From Pseudonocardia hierapolitana (GTDB lineage Bacteria > Actinomycetota > Actinomycetes > Mycobacteriales > Pseudonocardiaceae), in NCBI RefSeq assembly GCF_007994075.1, contig NZ_VIWU01000001.1, positions 7,006,001-7,070,000 of the forward strand: a stretch of 64,000 nt of DNA. Reading direction: 5' to 3'. The notes beneath the pieces were generated by a model, which was not told the DNA's origin, did no database searches, and was given only the letters and a program-made list of their open reading frames with translations. The translations under genes and the position numbers were made by a program. Every line of letters begins with the position of its first letter. Position 1 is the first letter of the stretch. Below, in pieces: positions 33,846 through 42,551 of this stretch.

Positions 33846-35243
33846 ATGAATCTCGCCGAGTGCATGCGACGGGTGCCCGACATCGCGCGGTTCCCGTCGG
33901 TGGACGCCCTCCACACCGAGCTCGACGCCCTGGCCAGTGCCCATCCCCATCTGGTTCGCGTGCGGCGGATCGGGACGTCCCGGCTGGGTGAGCCGCTGCG
34001 GGTGCTGACGATAGGCGACGGCCCTGCGGACGCGGTCGTCATCGGCGGGCCGCATCCCAACGAACCGGTCGGCGGCCTCACGGTCGGGGTACTGGCCGGG
34101 ATGCTGTGCCGGGACGACGCGCTGCGCGCGGAGCTGGGGTTCCGCTGGCACCTCATCCCGTGTGTCGACCCGGACGGTGCCCGGCTCAACGAGGGCTGGT
34201 TCGACAGGCCGGGCAACCGCCGCGCCTACTCCGAGCACTTCTACCGCCCCGACCCCGCGGAGCAGGTCGAGTGGACGTTCCCGCTGTCCGGCGAGGACTA
34301 CTGGTTCGACCGGACCCTTCCGGAGACCGCGGCGCTCATGCGGCTGATGGACGAGGTGGAGCCGTCGCTGGTGTGCTCGCTGCACAACGGGGAGCACCAC
34401 GGGGTCTTCTTCTACGTCAACCGCGACGACCCGGAGCTCGCCCGCCGGCTCGGTGAGCTACCCGGCCTCGCGGGCCTGCCGCTGCACCACGGAGAACCCG
34501 AGCTGCCGGGCTCGCGGCTGATCGCCCCTGCCGTCTACGCAACGCAGGACGGCGCCCGGGTCGGAGCGATGCTCGGCGCGGGGGCCGGCAGCGCCGACTA
34601 CGCCGCCCGGTTCGGCGCGCTGCACATCGTGCCGGAGGTGCCCCTGTGGGCCGATCAGCGCGTGGCCGACCGGAGCGCGACCGGCACCGGCTACCGGCAG
34701 TTGGTGGCCAGGGGAGCGGCGGCTCGGCGGGAGGCGCTCGACATGCTGGACACCGCGCTCGCGACCGTCGCGGACACCCTGACCGTGCGAACGCCGTTCG
34801 AGCGCTCCGTGCGCGCCAGCCTGCGGACCTTCCGCACGGTCACCGAGCACCGCGAAGCACTCGCCGGCGAGGACCGGTCCGCCACCGTCGCGGAGGAGTT
34901 CGATCACCGGCAGGCGCTGCACCTGCTGCGGCTCCGCCTGCTCGGCACCTTCCTGCGCATGCTCGACGCCGAGATCGCCGCGGGCAGCGCGACCGTCGCC
35001 GTCCGCACCCAGCGCCGGGTGCTCGGGGAGACCTTCGACCGGTGGGTGGGGGAGGCCGAGGCCGACACCCCGGGCCCGGCCACCGAGATCCGCAGGCCCG
35101 TTGCGGTGCAGCTCGGTGCGATCCTGCTCGCCGCCACCAGGGCCGCCGACGGGAGTCAGAACGCGAGCAGGATCCCGGAGGGCCGGTCGATGGGCAGCAG
35201 CGCGGGCAGCCCCGCCACCAGCACGGCGGCGACCAGCGTGTAG
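33846..35243 (+). CDS. M14 family zinc carboxypeptidase-like protein
   Basis: 465 residues. Zinc ligands fit the M14 pattern HxxE: IGGPHPNEPVGG (about residues 74-77), and the downstream His is in CSLHNGEHHG; DPDGARLNEGWF matches the substrate-binding stretch. A catalytic Glu probably lies in LHIVPEVPLW. Peptidases of this type trim murein peptides or small amides. The last 30 or so residues (after about AILLAATRAAD) are Ser/Ala-rich and overlap a membrane-protein-like frame on the opposite strand, so the natural C-terminus may be earlier. Confidence 0.78.
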   Translation: MNLAECMRRVPDIARFPSVDALHTELDALASAHPHLVRVRRIGTSRLGEPLRVLTIGDGPADAVVIGGPHPNEPVGGLTVGVLAGMLCRDDALRAELGFRWHLIPCVDPDGARLNEGWFDRPGNRRAYSEHFYRPDPAEQVEWTFPLSGEDYWFDRTLPETAALMRLMDEVEPSLVCSLHNGEHHGVFFYVNRDDPELARRLGELPGLAGLPLHHGEPELPGSRLIAPAVYATQDGARVGAMLGAGAGSADYAARFGALHIVPEVPLWADQRVADRSATGTGYRQLVARGAAARREALDMLDTALATVADTLTVRTPFERSVRASLRTFRTVTEHREALAGEDRSATVAEEFDHRQALHLLRLRLLGTFLRMLDAEIAAGSATVAVRTQRRVLGETFDRWVGEAEADTPGPATEIRRPVAVQLGAILLAATRAADGSQNASRIPEGRSMGSSAGSPATSTAATSV

Positions 35244-35251
35244 ATCACCTG
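35156..35251 (-). other. Possible membrane-protein remnant antisense to the M14 C-terminus
   Basis: The minus strand encodes IYTLVAAVLVAGLPALLPID followed by RPSGILLAF and a stop at 35156, a convincing hydrophobic segment plus short tail. Upstream it is interrupted by a stop near 35279. It could be a very small membrane peptide starting at GTG or the end of a lost gene. Weak evidence. Confidence 0.25.
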
Positions 35252-35360
35252 CGGGCCCGCGCAGTCAGCACGTGGCCGCCGTCAACCCGAACGGCCGAGA
35301 AACCCGTTGATCGAACCGAGGTCGCGTCCGCAGACTCGCCGCCGATGGAAGAGACCGATC

Positions 35361-36302
35361 GTGCTCACCCCGCCTGAGGGGGTCGCGGACGCGGACGTCC
35401 TCGCCGCGGCGCGCTGGCACTGGCTCGACGGCGCGCTGACCGCGGTCCACCTCCCGGTGGGGTTCGGTGCCCACCACTGGGAGGTCGCCGACGACGCGGG
35501 GCGCCGCCTGTTCGCCACGCTCGACGCGCTGGGGGAGCGACACTCCGCGGAGTCCCTCGAAGGCGCGTACGCGGGCGCGGCGGCACTGGCCCGGGCCGGG
35601 TTGCGGGCCGTCTGGCCGTCGATCCCGGCCTCCTCGGGGACGTACACGGTGCCGTTCGGCGACGGCTCCCCCCGGCCCGGACGACTCAGCGCGACGGGCT
35701 GGCTCGAGGGGCGGACACCCACCGAGGCGGAGGCCGCCGCGCCCGGGCACGTCGACGAGGTCCTCGCGGTCCTGGAGGTCCTGCACGGACATCCGCCGCC
35801 CCGTGGCATCCCGGAGTGGGCCCCGCGGGTCGCCGCCGACTTCCCACGCCGGCTGCGGGAGCGAGCCGCCGACCCGTGGACGCGCGGCCCGTTCGGCGAG
35901 GAGGCCAGGAGGGCCATCGTCGAGCGGCTCCCCGATGTCGAGCGCTGGACGCGCCGCTACCTGGTGCTCGCCGAGGAGGCGCACCGGAACCGGGGCGACT
36001 GGGTCGCCACGCACGGGGAGCCGCACTCCGCGAACCAGGTCGTCACGCCCGACGGGCTGCGGCTGGTCGACTGGGAGTCCCTCGCACTCGCCCCGCGGGA
36101 GCGGGACCTCGTCGACGCGGTCGACAGCGGTGCGGCCACCGCCGACGCGGTGGGCGCCCGGGAACAGATGCTGGAGCTCTTCCGGCTCGACTGGCGGCTG
36201 TCGGAGATCGACGCGTACGCCGCGTGGTTCAGCGGGTCACACGGCCGCAGCGGCGACGACCGCACCGCGCTCGGCGGCCTGCACGAGGAGCTGCGGGCCT
36301 GA
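35361..36302 (+). CDS. Aminoglycoside-phosphotransferase-like kinase
   Basis: About 313 residues. The kinase catalytic loop is THGEPHSANQVV (Brenner-type HGxxHxxN with Glu in place of the usual Asp) and the metal-binding Asp is in LRLVDWESLALAP. The N-lobe lysine is less clear. GTG 35361 has GGAAGAG at good distance. The family covers aminoglycoside kinases, choline/ethanolamine kinases and others, and the substrate is not predictable. It converges with the Rph-like gene 5 bases away. Confidence 0.75.
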   Translation: MLTPPEGVADADVLAAARWHWLDGALTAVHLPVGFGAHHWEVADDAGRRLFATLDALGERHSAESLEGAYAGAAALARAGLRAVWPSIPASSGTYTVPFGDGSPRPGRLSATGWLEGRTPTEAEAAAPGHVDEVLAVLEVLHGHPPPRGIPEWAPRVAADFPRRLRERAADPWTRGPFGEEARRAIVERLPDVERWTRRYLVLAEEAHRNRGDWVATHGEPHSANQVVTPDGLRLVDWESLALAPRERDLVDAVDSGAATADAVGAREQMLELFRLDWRLSEIDAYAAWFSGSHGRSGDDRTALGGLHEELRA

Positions 36303-36307
36303 CGTCG

Positions 36308-38833
36308 TCACGTGGCCGGGGCGAGCACCTCCACCCTTCCGCGGCCGCCGTCGACCCGCACCCGGTCGCCCGTGTGCAGCACGCTCGTCGCGTTGCCCGT
36401 CCCGACGACGGCCGGGATGCCCAGCTCGCGGGCCACGATCGCGGCGTGCGAGAGCGGGGCGCCGACGTCGGTGACCACGGCGGCGGCGCGGGGGAAGAGC
36501 GGGGTCCAGCCGATGTTGGTCACGGTGGTCACGAGGATCTCGCCGGCACGCAGGTCCGCGCCCTGCTCGGCGGAGCGCAGAACGCGCACGACGCCCTCGA
36601 CGACACCGCCGGCGCCCGGGAACCCGGTCACGTCCCCGCCGGCGGGCGGCGGGGTTGCCGAGGCGTCGTGGACGTCGGAGCGGCGGTTCGGATCCGCCGC
36701 CCAGGTGAACGGGTCGAACGCCCCCCGGATCAACGACGGGTACGGCGGGAGCGCGGCGTAGCGCTCGTAGGCGGCGCGCCGGTCGGACGTGTCGGGCACG
36801 GGCGCTCCGCGCAGGACCGCGGCGACCTCCTCGGCCTCGAGCATGAACACCTCGTCGCCGAGCCCGGTCAGGTCGCCGGCCCGCAGCACGTGGGCGCGGG
36901 CCACCGCGAACGCCCTGATCACCTCGGTGCGCGCCAGCTCCCGCTTGCTCGCGGCCCGCGCCCACCGCTGCAGCCGCTTCCGGGTGGCGGCCACCCGCTT
37001 CGGGTGCGCGGTGACGAGCCGCTCCCACGCGGCGCGGTGGGCCGCCTCCTGCTTCTGCAGCAGCTCGAGGGGGTCGGCGCCGGCCTCGCGCAGCGCGCCG
37101 AGCTGCTGCTCCGCCCAACCGGGCTGCTCGGCGGGGCGGGGGAGCGAGACCTCGAACTCGTGCGGGCCGCGGTGACCGTACCGCTCGGCGTACGTGGCCT
37201 CGTCGATGTCGCCGCGTTCGAGCTGGGCCAGTCCCACCACGGGGCCGAGGCTCGCGAGCATCTCGCCGTCGACGGTGATCCCCGAGGTGAGCGCGGCCGC
37301 GTCGGCGTTGCCGACCAGCTTCCGCAGCCTCTTCTGGACGGTCAGCAGGGCGACCGGGTCGCTGCGTCCGGCGGCCGCCAGCATGTCGGAGGCCGTGACG
37401 ACGAGCGGGCGCAGCTCGTCGTCCCAGAGCCGGGCGAGCGCGACCGGATCGGTGGTCGCGGCGATCCTGTCGGTCAGCTCGGCGCACCGCCGCGGGTTGC
37501 CGGCGACGAAGCCCGGCAGCCGCCGCAGCGTGCCGGGCACGCTCGCGACGAACCGGACAGCGGTGGGGACGAGGCGTCGGAGCACCTGCATCCGCGACAG
37601 CGGGACCGGTGGGATCGCGACGCCGGCCGGCAGCCGGCCGAAGGTGTTCTCGGTGAGCGAGCGGAAGCGGGCCTCCGAGATGCCGACGAGCCCCGACATG
37701 GCCGCGGACAGGCTGAGGTTCAGGTAGAAGCGGCCGCCGATGTTGCCGTACCCGCGGAAGCCGGCCAGCGAGAGCGTCGGCATCGCCCGGGACATGAACA
37801 GCTGCACCAGCGACCAGGTGCAGGGCGTCATGACGTCCGGGATGGCCTCGCCGAGGTTGGTGTTGGTCCACAGGTAGTCGCCGAGGCGGGTGTCGTTCCA
37901 CGGGTCGCGCAGGCCGGTGATCGGCCGCGCCTGCACGATCGCGAACCCACCCCCGGCCAGGGTCCACTCGACGTCCATCGGCCGGCCGTAGTGCTCCGCG
38001 ATCCGCCGGCCGAGGGCGGCGAGCTCGGAAGAGCCGGCATCGTCGAGGACGGGGCTGCGGCGCCGCTCCTCCGGCACCGGCCGCTCGGCGGTGCCGTCGG
38101 GCGTGCGGACGGTCATGACCGCCTTGTCGCCGGTGCGCCGTTCCCGTACGGCGCCGGTGGCGGCGTCGAGCACGAGCTCGTCCGGGGTGACCTGCCCGCC
38201 CACGAGGGACTCGCCCAGTCCCCACGTCGCGTTGACGACCATCCGGTCGGTCGCGCCCGTCACGGGATCGGCGGTGAACAGCACGCCGGCGGCGTCGGCG
38301 TCCACCAGCTCCTGGACGACGACGGCAAGCGCGACGTCTCCGGGATCGATGCGCTCGCGCCTGCGGTACTCGATCGCCCGCGCGGTCCACAGAGACGCCC
38401 AGCAGCGGCGGACCGCGTCGACCACGGCGTCGGCGCCGCGGATGTCGAGGTACGTGTCCTGCTGCCCGGCGAAGGAGGCGCCGGGCAGGTCCTCCGCGGT
38501 CGCCGACGAGCGGACGGCCACCGCGGGCTCGCCGAGCGCGGTGTACGCGGCCCGGATCGGGGCGGCGAGCTCGTCGGGCACCTCGTGCGCCGCGAAGAGC
38601 GCCGCGATCGCGTCGCTGTCGCCGGTGGCGGCCGCGGCGACGATCCGGTCCTGCAGGTCGTGGTCGGCGACGAACCGCCGGTAGGCGGCCGTGGTCACGT
38701 GGAAGCCGGGCGGCACCGGGAGACCGGCGCGCCGCAGCGTCGCGAGTGAGGCGCCCTTGCCGCCCACGGTGGCCAGGTCCGCGCCGGTCTCGTCCAGCGC
38801 GAGCACGTAGCTGCTCCGCGTGCCCGTGGTCAT
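36308..38833 (-). CDS. Rifampicin-phosphotransferase-like, PEP-synthase-family enzyme
   Basis: 841 residues with the three-part order of rifampicin phosphotransferase: an N-terminal ATP-grasp domain (VGGKGASLATLRRAGLPVPPGF, AVRSSATAEDLPGASFAGQQDT, GVLFTADPVTG, VQARPITGL), a long central substrate domain (about 330-720), and a C-terminal swivelling phosphohistidine domain with His796 in GAPLSHAAIVAREL. Size matches Rph (about 865). True Rph phosphorylates rifamycins; members acting on other substrates exist. ATG 38833 follows GGAGGAGA and overlaps the TetR stop (ATGA), so the pair is one unit. Confidence 0.83.
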   Translation of the reverse strand: MTTGTRSSYVLALDETGADLATVGGKGASLATLRRAGLPVPPGFHVTTAAYRRFVADHDLQDRIVAAAATGDSDAIAALFAAHEVPDELAAPIRAAYTALGEPAVAVRSSATAEDLPGASFAGQQDTYLDIRGADAVVDAVRRCWASLWTARAIEYRRRERIDPGDVALAVVVQELVDADAAGVLFTADPVTGATDRMVVNATWGLGESLVGGQVTPDELVLDAATGAVRERRTGDKAVMTVRTPDGTAERPVPEERRRSPVLDDAGSSELAALGRRIAEHYGRPMDVEWTLAGGGFAIVQARPITGLRDPWNDTRLGDYLWTNTNLGEAIPDVMTPCTWSLVQLFMSRAMPTLSLAGFRGYGNIGGRFYLNLSLSAAMSGLVGISEARFRSLTENTFGRLPAGVAIPPVPLSRMQVLRRLVPTAVRFVASVPGTLRRLPGFVAGNPRRCAELTDRIAATTDPVALARLWDDELRPLVVTASDMLAAAGRSDPVALLTVQKRLRKLVGNADAAALTSGITVDGEMLASLGPVVGLAQLERGDIDEATYAERYGHRGPHEFEVSLPRPAEQPGWAEQQLGALREAGADPLELLQKQEAAHRAAWERLVTAHPKRVAATRKRLQRWARAASKRELARTEVIRAFAVARAHVLRAGDLTGLGDEVFMLEAEEVAAVLRGAPVPDTSDRRAAYERYAALPPYPSLIRGAFDPFTWAADPNRRSDVHDASATPPPAGGDVTGFPGAGGVVEGVVRVLRSAEQGADLRAGEILVTTVTNIGWTPLFPRAAAVVTDVGAPLSHAAIVARELGIPAVVGTGNATSVLHTGDRVRVDGGRGRVEVLAPAT

Positions 38834-39549
38834 GCCGTCTCCTCCGTGGCCAGCGCGGCGTGGAGCCGCTCCTCGGCGATGGTCAGGGTGCGGTCCAGGT
38901 GGTCGTGCACCGCGCGATCCATCACGGCCACCTCGTCCGGCGTGAGCGGTTCGGGCCGCTGGAGGGCCCGCCACACCGCCTCGGCCACCAGGCCGGGCAC
39001 CGCCTCGTCGGGCACGCGGAAGTCGTCCGGCATGAGCGGCGCGGTCAGGAAGTAGCCGAGGTACACCGCGCTCAGCACGGTGATCTGCTCGGGCAGGGTG
39101 CGGTCGGTGCGGACGAGTCCCTTCGTGCGCAGCGTCGCGACGAGCTCGGCGACGCCGCCGTTCGGCCTGCCCTCCTCGGCGGCGGCCCGCGCCAGGCTGC
39201 CGAGGATCTCCGTGTCGCGGGTCAGGACCGCGGTGACGAGCGGGCTGCGCTGGTACGCGCGCACGCTCTCGGCGAGCAGCAGCTCGAGGCCGGCGGGACG
39301 TCCCGCGGCGCGGAGCCGGTCGCGGACCTGAGCGAGGAGGACCGCCTGCTCGCGGCGCAGCAGCGCGAGGAAGAGCCGGTCGCGGCTGCGCCAGTGCGCG
39401 TAGACGCTGCCCTTCGCGATGCCGGCTTCACGGGCGATGTCGTTGATGGTCGTGCGGTCGTGGCCGTAGCGCAGCAGGAGCCGCGCCGCGGCGTCGAGGA
39501 TGCGGTCGGCCCGCTCCGCCGGGTCGACGGGGATTCCCCGTGGTGACAC
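38830..39549 (-). CDS. TetR family regulator of the Rph-like gene
   Basis: 239 residues. Helix-turn-helix TTINDIAREAGIAKGSVYAHWRSRDRLF near residues 33-60, then a mostly helical ligand domain. It overlaps the Rph-like start by ATGA and has a strong palindrome just upstream of its own start (39565-39596). It therefore most likely represses the two-gene operon and is released by an inducer, perhaps a rifamycin-like compound. Confidence 0.86.
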   Translation of the reverse strand: MSPRGIPVDPAERADRILDAAARLLLRYGHDRTTINDIAREAGIAKGSVYAHWRSRDRLFLALLRREQAVLLAQVRDRLRAAGRPAGLELLLAESVRAYQRSPLVTAVLTRDTEILGSLARAAAEEGRPNGGVAELVATLRTKGLVRTDRTLPEQITVLSAVYLGYFLTAPLMPDDFRVPDEAVPGLVAEAVWRALQRPEPLTPDEVAVMDRAVHDHLDRTLTIAEERLHAALATEETA

Positions 39550-39564
39550 CGAGCCCTCCGATGA

Positions 39565-39596
39565 ATGATGACCAGATGGACGAATCTGGTCATCAT
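39565..39596. promoter_or_regulatory. TetR operator
   Basis: Perfect 12-bp arms ATGATGACCAGA (39565-39576) and TCTGGTCATCAT (39585-39596) with an 8-base spacer, 16 bases upstream of the TetR start. Ideal geometry for a TetR dimer pair. Confidence 0.75.
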
Positions 39597-39611
39597 GGTG
39601 CCACAGGTTCG

Positions 39612-40649
39612 TCAGGAACTCTCGCGGGGCACGATCCGGAACCCGACGTCGCGGACCTTGTCGGTGACGGAACGGCGTTGCATGCGGTCCAGGAGCAGGG
39701 TGCCGGCCAGCGCACCGATCTCCTTGGTCGGCACGGCCACCGTGGTCAGGGACGGCACGAGGTGCGAGGCGATGTCGTAGTCACCGAACCCGGTGATCGC
39801 GAGCCGATCCGGCACCGGGATGCCTCGCCGGGTGCAGGCGAGCAGCGCGCCTGCTGCGAAGACGTCGCTGGCGAAGACCACCGCGTCGGCGTCCGGGTGC
39901 TGGGCGAGGACCCGGTCGAGCAGCTCCACGCCGGTGTCCATGCTGACCGGGCGGTCGTGAGCCGCGACGATGCGCGGCTCGGTGCCGAGCAGCTCGCGCA
40001 CGGCCGCGGTGAAGCCGTCCCGGCGCTCGGCCGCCCGGAAGTCGCCGGGCTGCAGCGCGCCCGCGAAGACCGGTCTCCTGCGGCCGCGTCCGACGAGGTG
40101 GCGCACGAGCTCACCGGTGGCGGCGGCGTTGGAGAACCCGACGAGCATGTCGACCGGCTCAGCGGTCCACCCCCACGTCTCGACGACGGGCACGCCCGCG
40201 GCCGCGAGCAGGGTGCGCGTGCCCTGCGAGTGCTCCGTGCCGACGACCAGCAGGCCGTCCGGGCGCCTGCCGAGGAAGCTGCGGACGAGCGCCTCCTCCT
40301 GGTCGGGGTGGTAGTCCGTGCTACCGACGAAGATCTGGTAGCCGTGCGGGCTGAGCACCCCGGAGAACGCGTGCACGGTCTCCGCGAAGATCGAGGCGTT
40401 GATCAGCGGGATGATCGCCGCCACCGCCCGGCTGCGGTTGGACGCCAGGTTGCTCGCCGCCAGGTTCGGGACGTAGCCGGTGGCGGCCACGGCCTTCTCC
40501 ACGCGCTCGTAGGTCTCCTCGGCGACGGCCTCCGGGTCGCGCAGCGCCCGGGAGACCGTCTGGGGTGAGACGCCCGCCGCCACCGCGACGTCGGCGAGGG
40601 TCACCGAGCGGGTCGCGGAGCGCCTGCGCGGTCGGCGGGTCGATTCCAC
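39612..40649 (-). CDS. LacI family transcriptional regulator
   Basis: 345 residues: helix-turn-helix VTLADVAVAAGVSPQTVSRAL at about 16-36, hinge, then sensor domain (AVAAIIPLINASIFAETVHAF, DAVVFASDVFAAGALL, AITGFGDYDIASHLVPSLTTV). It is the last gene of the minus-strand run that begins with the MFS gene at 45073, and the double TAGCGCTA palindrome upstream of that MFS gene is its likely target. The GntR-like GfxD effector pocket is typical of GntR/gluconate-type LacI members; the inducer is unknown. Confidence 0.86.
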   Translation of the reverse strand: MESTRRPRRRSATRSVTLADVAVAAGVSPQTVSRALRDPEAVAEETYERVEKAVAATGYVPNLAASNLASNRSRAVAAIIPLINASIFAETVHAFSGVLSPHGYQIFVGSTDYHPDQEEALVRSFLGRRPDGLLVVGTEHSQGTRTLLAAAGVPVVETWGWTAEPVDMLVGFSNAAATGELVRHLVGRGRRRPVFAGALQPGDFRAAERRDGFTAAVRELLGTEPRIVAAHDRPVSMDTGVELLDRVLAQHPDADAVVFASDVFAAGALLACTRRGIPVPDRLAITGFGDYDIASHLVPSLTTVAVPTKEIGALAGTLLLDRMQRRSVTDKVRDVGFRIVPRESS

Positions 40650-40674
40650 GGTGGAACCGTATCCAGCGCTCGGA

Positions 40675-41454
40675 TCAGCGCCTGCGGAAGACCGGCGGCC
40701 GCTTCTCGGTGAACGCCCGCCTGCCCTCCGCGGCGTCCTCGGTGGCGAAGCAGATCGTCTGCAGGTCGCGCTCGTACTCGAGGGCCTTGTCCTCCGGCAT
40801 GCTGTAGGCGGCCCGCAGGTTGACCTTCGCCGTCTCGGCCGCGATCGGGGCGCGGGACGCGATGGTCGCCGCGATCGCCCGCGCTCGCGCCAGGAGGTCG
40901 TCCGGGGCGGTCACCTCGCTGACGAGGTGCCACCGCAGAGCCTGGTCGGCGTCGATCGGGTCCCCTGTCATGATCATGAGTGCGGTGTTGCTCGCGCCGA
41001 TGGCCCGGGCCAGCAGGCTCGTCATGCCTCCACCGCCGATCCAGCCCAGCTTGATCTCGGGCGCAGCGAACGTGGCGGTGGCCGCCGCTATCCGGATGTC
41101 GCAGGACAGCGCGGTCTCCAGGCCGCCGCCGAGCGCGTAGCCGTTCACGGCCGCGATCGTCGGGGTGCGGGCGGCGCGGATGGCGTCGCAGTAGTCCGGG
41201 CGGTTGCGGAAGTCCCACGGGGTGGCGTAGCGGTCGAGCTCGCGGATGTCCGAGCCCGCGCAGAACGCGCGCCCGGTGCCCGTCACCACGACCGCCCGCA
41301 CCTCGTCGGAGGCGTCGCACCACGCGACCGCCTCCGCGATGGCGCCCGCCATCTCCGGGGTCACGGCGTTCAGCTTCGCCGGCCGGTTGAGCGTGAGCGT
41401 CGCGACGTGGTCGGCGACGTCGAGGAGCACCTCGTCGGTCCCGAGATCGGTCAT
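40675..41454 (-). CDS. Enoyl-CoA hydratase/isomerase (crotonase) family
   Basis: 259 residues. Oxyanion-hole segments AFCAGSDIRELDRY and NGYALGGGLETALSCDI are present, with the two acidic catalytic positions at Glu in GGGLETAL and in FAAPEIKLGWIG. ATG 41454 overlaps the upstream stop (ATGA). It should act on a CoA thioester formed by the CoA-transferase two genes upstream. Confidence 0.86.
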   Translation of the reverse strand: MTDLGTDEVLLDVADHVATLTLNRPAKLNAVTPEMAGAIAEAVAWCDASDEVRAVVVTGTGRAFCAGSDIRELDRYATPWDFRNRPDYCDAIRAARTPTIAAVNGYALGGGLETALSCDIRIAAATATFAAPEIKLGWIGGGGMTSLLARAIGASNTALMIMTGDPIDADQALRWHLVSEVTAPDDLLARARAIAATIASRAPIAAETAKVNLRAAYSMPEDKALEYERDLQTICFATEDAAEGRRAFTEKRPPVFRRR

Positions 41455-42551
41455 GGCATCCGTTCCTTCTCGCGGTGGAGCTCCTGGAGGCGGTCGAGAC
41501 CGCGGCGATGGCCCAGGACGCCGGCGAGCGTGTCGCGGACGACGGCCGAGGCCGCCGACTGGAACGCGATGTAGCCGGCGTATCGCGGGCGCACCCACGC
41601 GGTCTCGCAGGTCCGGGCGGTCCGGCGGTAGAAGTCGCACGCCGCGGCGTTGACCCGGTCGTCGGCCCATGCGGCCCACGCGCTCGGCTGCCCTGCGTGC
41701 TCGGGCAGGAACCGGGTCTGGGCCTCGGTGCCCATCAGCCACCGGACGTGGTCGAGCAGCGCGGGCGTGGGCGTGCAGCGGCTGCTGAGGGCGATGCCGG
41801 TGCCGCCCAGGGTCGAGCCGGGACGCCCGCCGGGCACGGCGGCCGGGGCGTCACCGAACGTCACGCGCCCGGCGTAGTTCACGTACCCGTAGACGAGCGG
41901 GCAGAGCGCGAGGTCGTCGGTGCTCGACATCAGCTCCAGGAGCCCGATGGGGTTGAGCGCGCGGGTCTGCGCGGGGGCCCGCCCGTCGATCGACGCCATG
42001 AGGTCGAGCACGGCCAGCCCGGTGCCGGTGGACAGGAGGTGGTCCGGGTCGGTGGCCGGCTCCTCGCCCAGCGCGACCGCGATCGAGGCGAACGTCAGGA
42101 AGGCGTGCGGGCCGGCGAGCGAGAGCGCCACGGCGGCCGTGCGGGAAATCCGCTCGACCTCGTCCCAGGTGGCGGGCAGCTCGTCGGCGAGGTCGGCGCG
42201 CGCGGCGCACACCTGCGTTGCGCCGTCGAGCGGAAGCGCCCACTGCCGGCCGTCGCAGGCGTAGGAGCGCATCGTCGACCCGATGCTCGCCGCCGCCCAC
42301 GTCGCGAGCTCGTCGGCGGCGAACAGGTCGTCGAGCGGGGTGAGGCAGCCGGTCGCGAGCGCGTCGCCGAGGTGGGGGTGGTCGAGCACGACGAGGTCGT
42401 AGCGCGCGCACAGGTCGTCGATCGGGTGCGACTCGAACCCTTCGAGGGGCTGGGTGTCCCAGGCGACGAGGTTCCCGGCCACGGCCTTCAGCGCCGCGTA
42501 GCCGCGGGGGTGGTCCCAGGTCAGGCCCCGGAAATCAGCACCGTAGGTCAC
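41451..42551 (-). CDS. Binding-protein-like (solute-binding family 1) protein without a signal peptide
   Basis: 366 residues resembling extracellular sugar-binding proteins (family 1): YDLVVLDHPHLGDAL, LPLDGATQVCAARADLADELPATWDEV, GGTGIALSSRC. Yet the start is MTYGADFRGLTWDHPRGYAAL, with no signal sequence, Tat motif or lipobox, and GTG 42551 is fixed by the GTGA overlap with the CoA-transferase stop. It is thus predicted to stay in the cytoplasm. It is also coupled to the crotonase downstream. Function unknown; possibly a ligand-binding or scaffold partner in the same pathway. Confidence 0.75.
   Translation of the reverse strand: MTYGADFRGLTWDHPRGYAALKAVAGNLVAWDTQPLEGFESHPIDDLCARYDLVVLDHPHLGDALATGCLTPLDDLFAADELATWAAASIGSTMRSYACDGRQWALPLDGATQVCAARADLADELPATWDEVERISRTAAVALSLAGPHAFLTFASIAVALGEEPATDPDHLLSTGTGLAVLDLMASIDGRAPAQTRALNPIGLLELMSSTDDLALCPLVYGYVNYAGRVTFGDAPAAVPGGRPGSTLGGTGIALSSRCTPTPALLDHVRWLMGTEAQTRFLPEHAGQPSAWAAWADDRVNAAACDFYRRTARTCETAWVRPRYAGYIAFQSAASAVVRDTLAGVLGHRRGLDRLQELHREKERMP

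Noticed and set aside
35816..38749. A 977-codon open frame on the plus strand
   Set aside because: It is antisense to the Rph-like gene, rich in Arg/Gly/Ala/Pro with no domain; a by-product of high GC at third positions.
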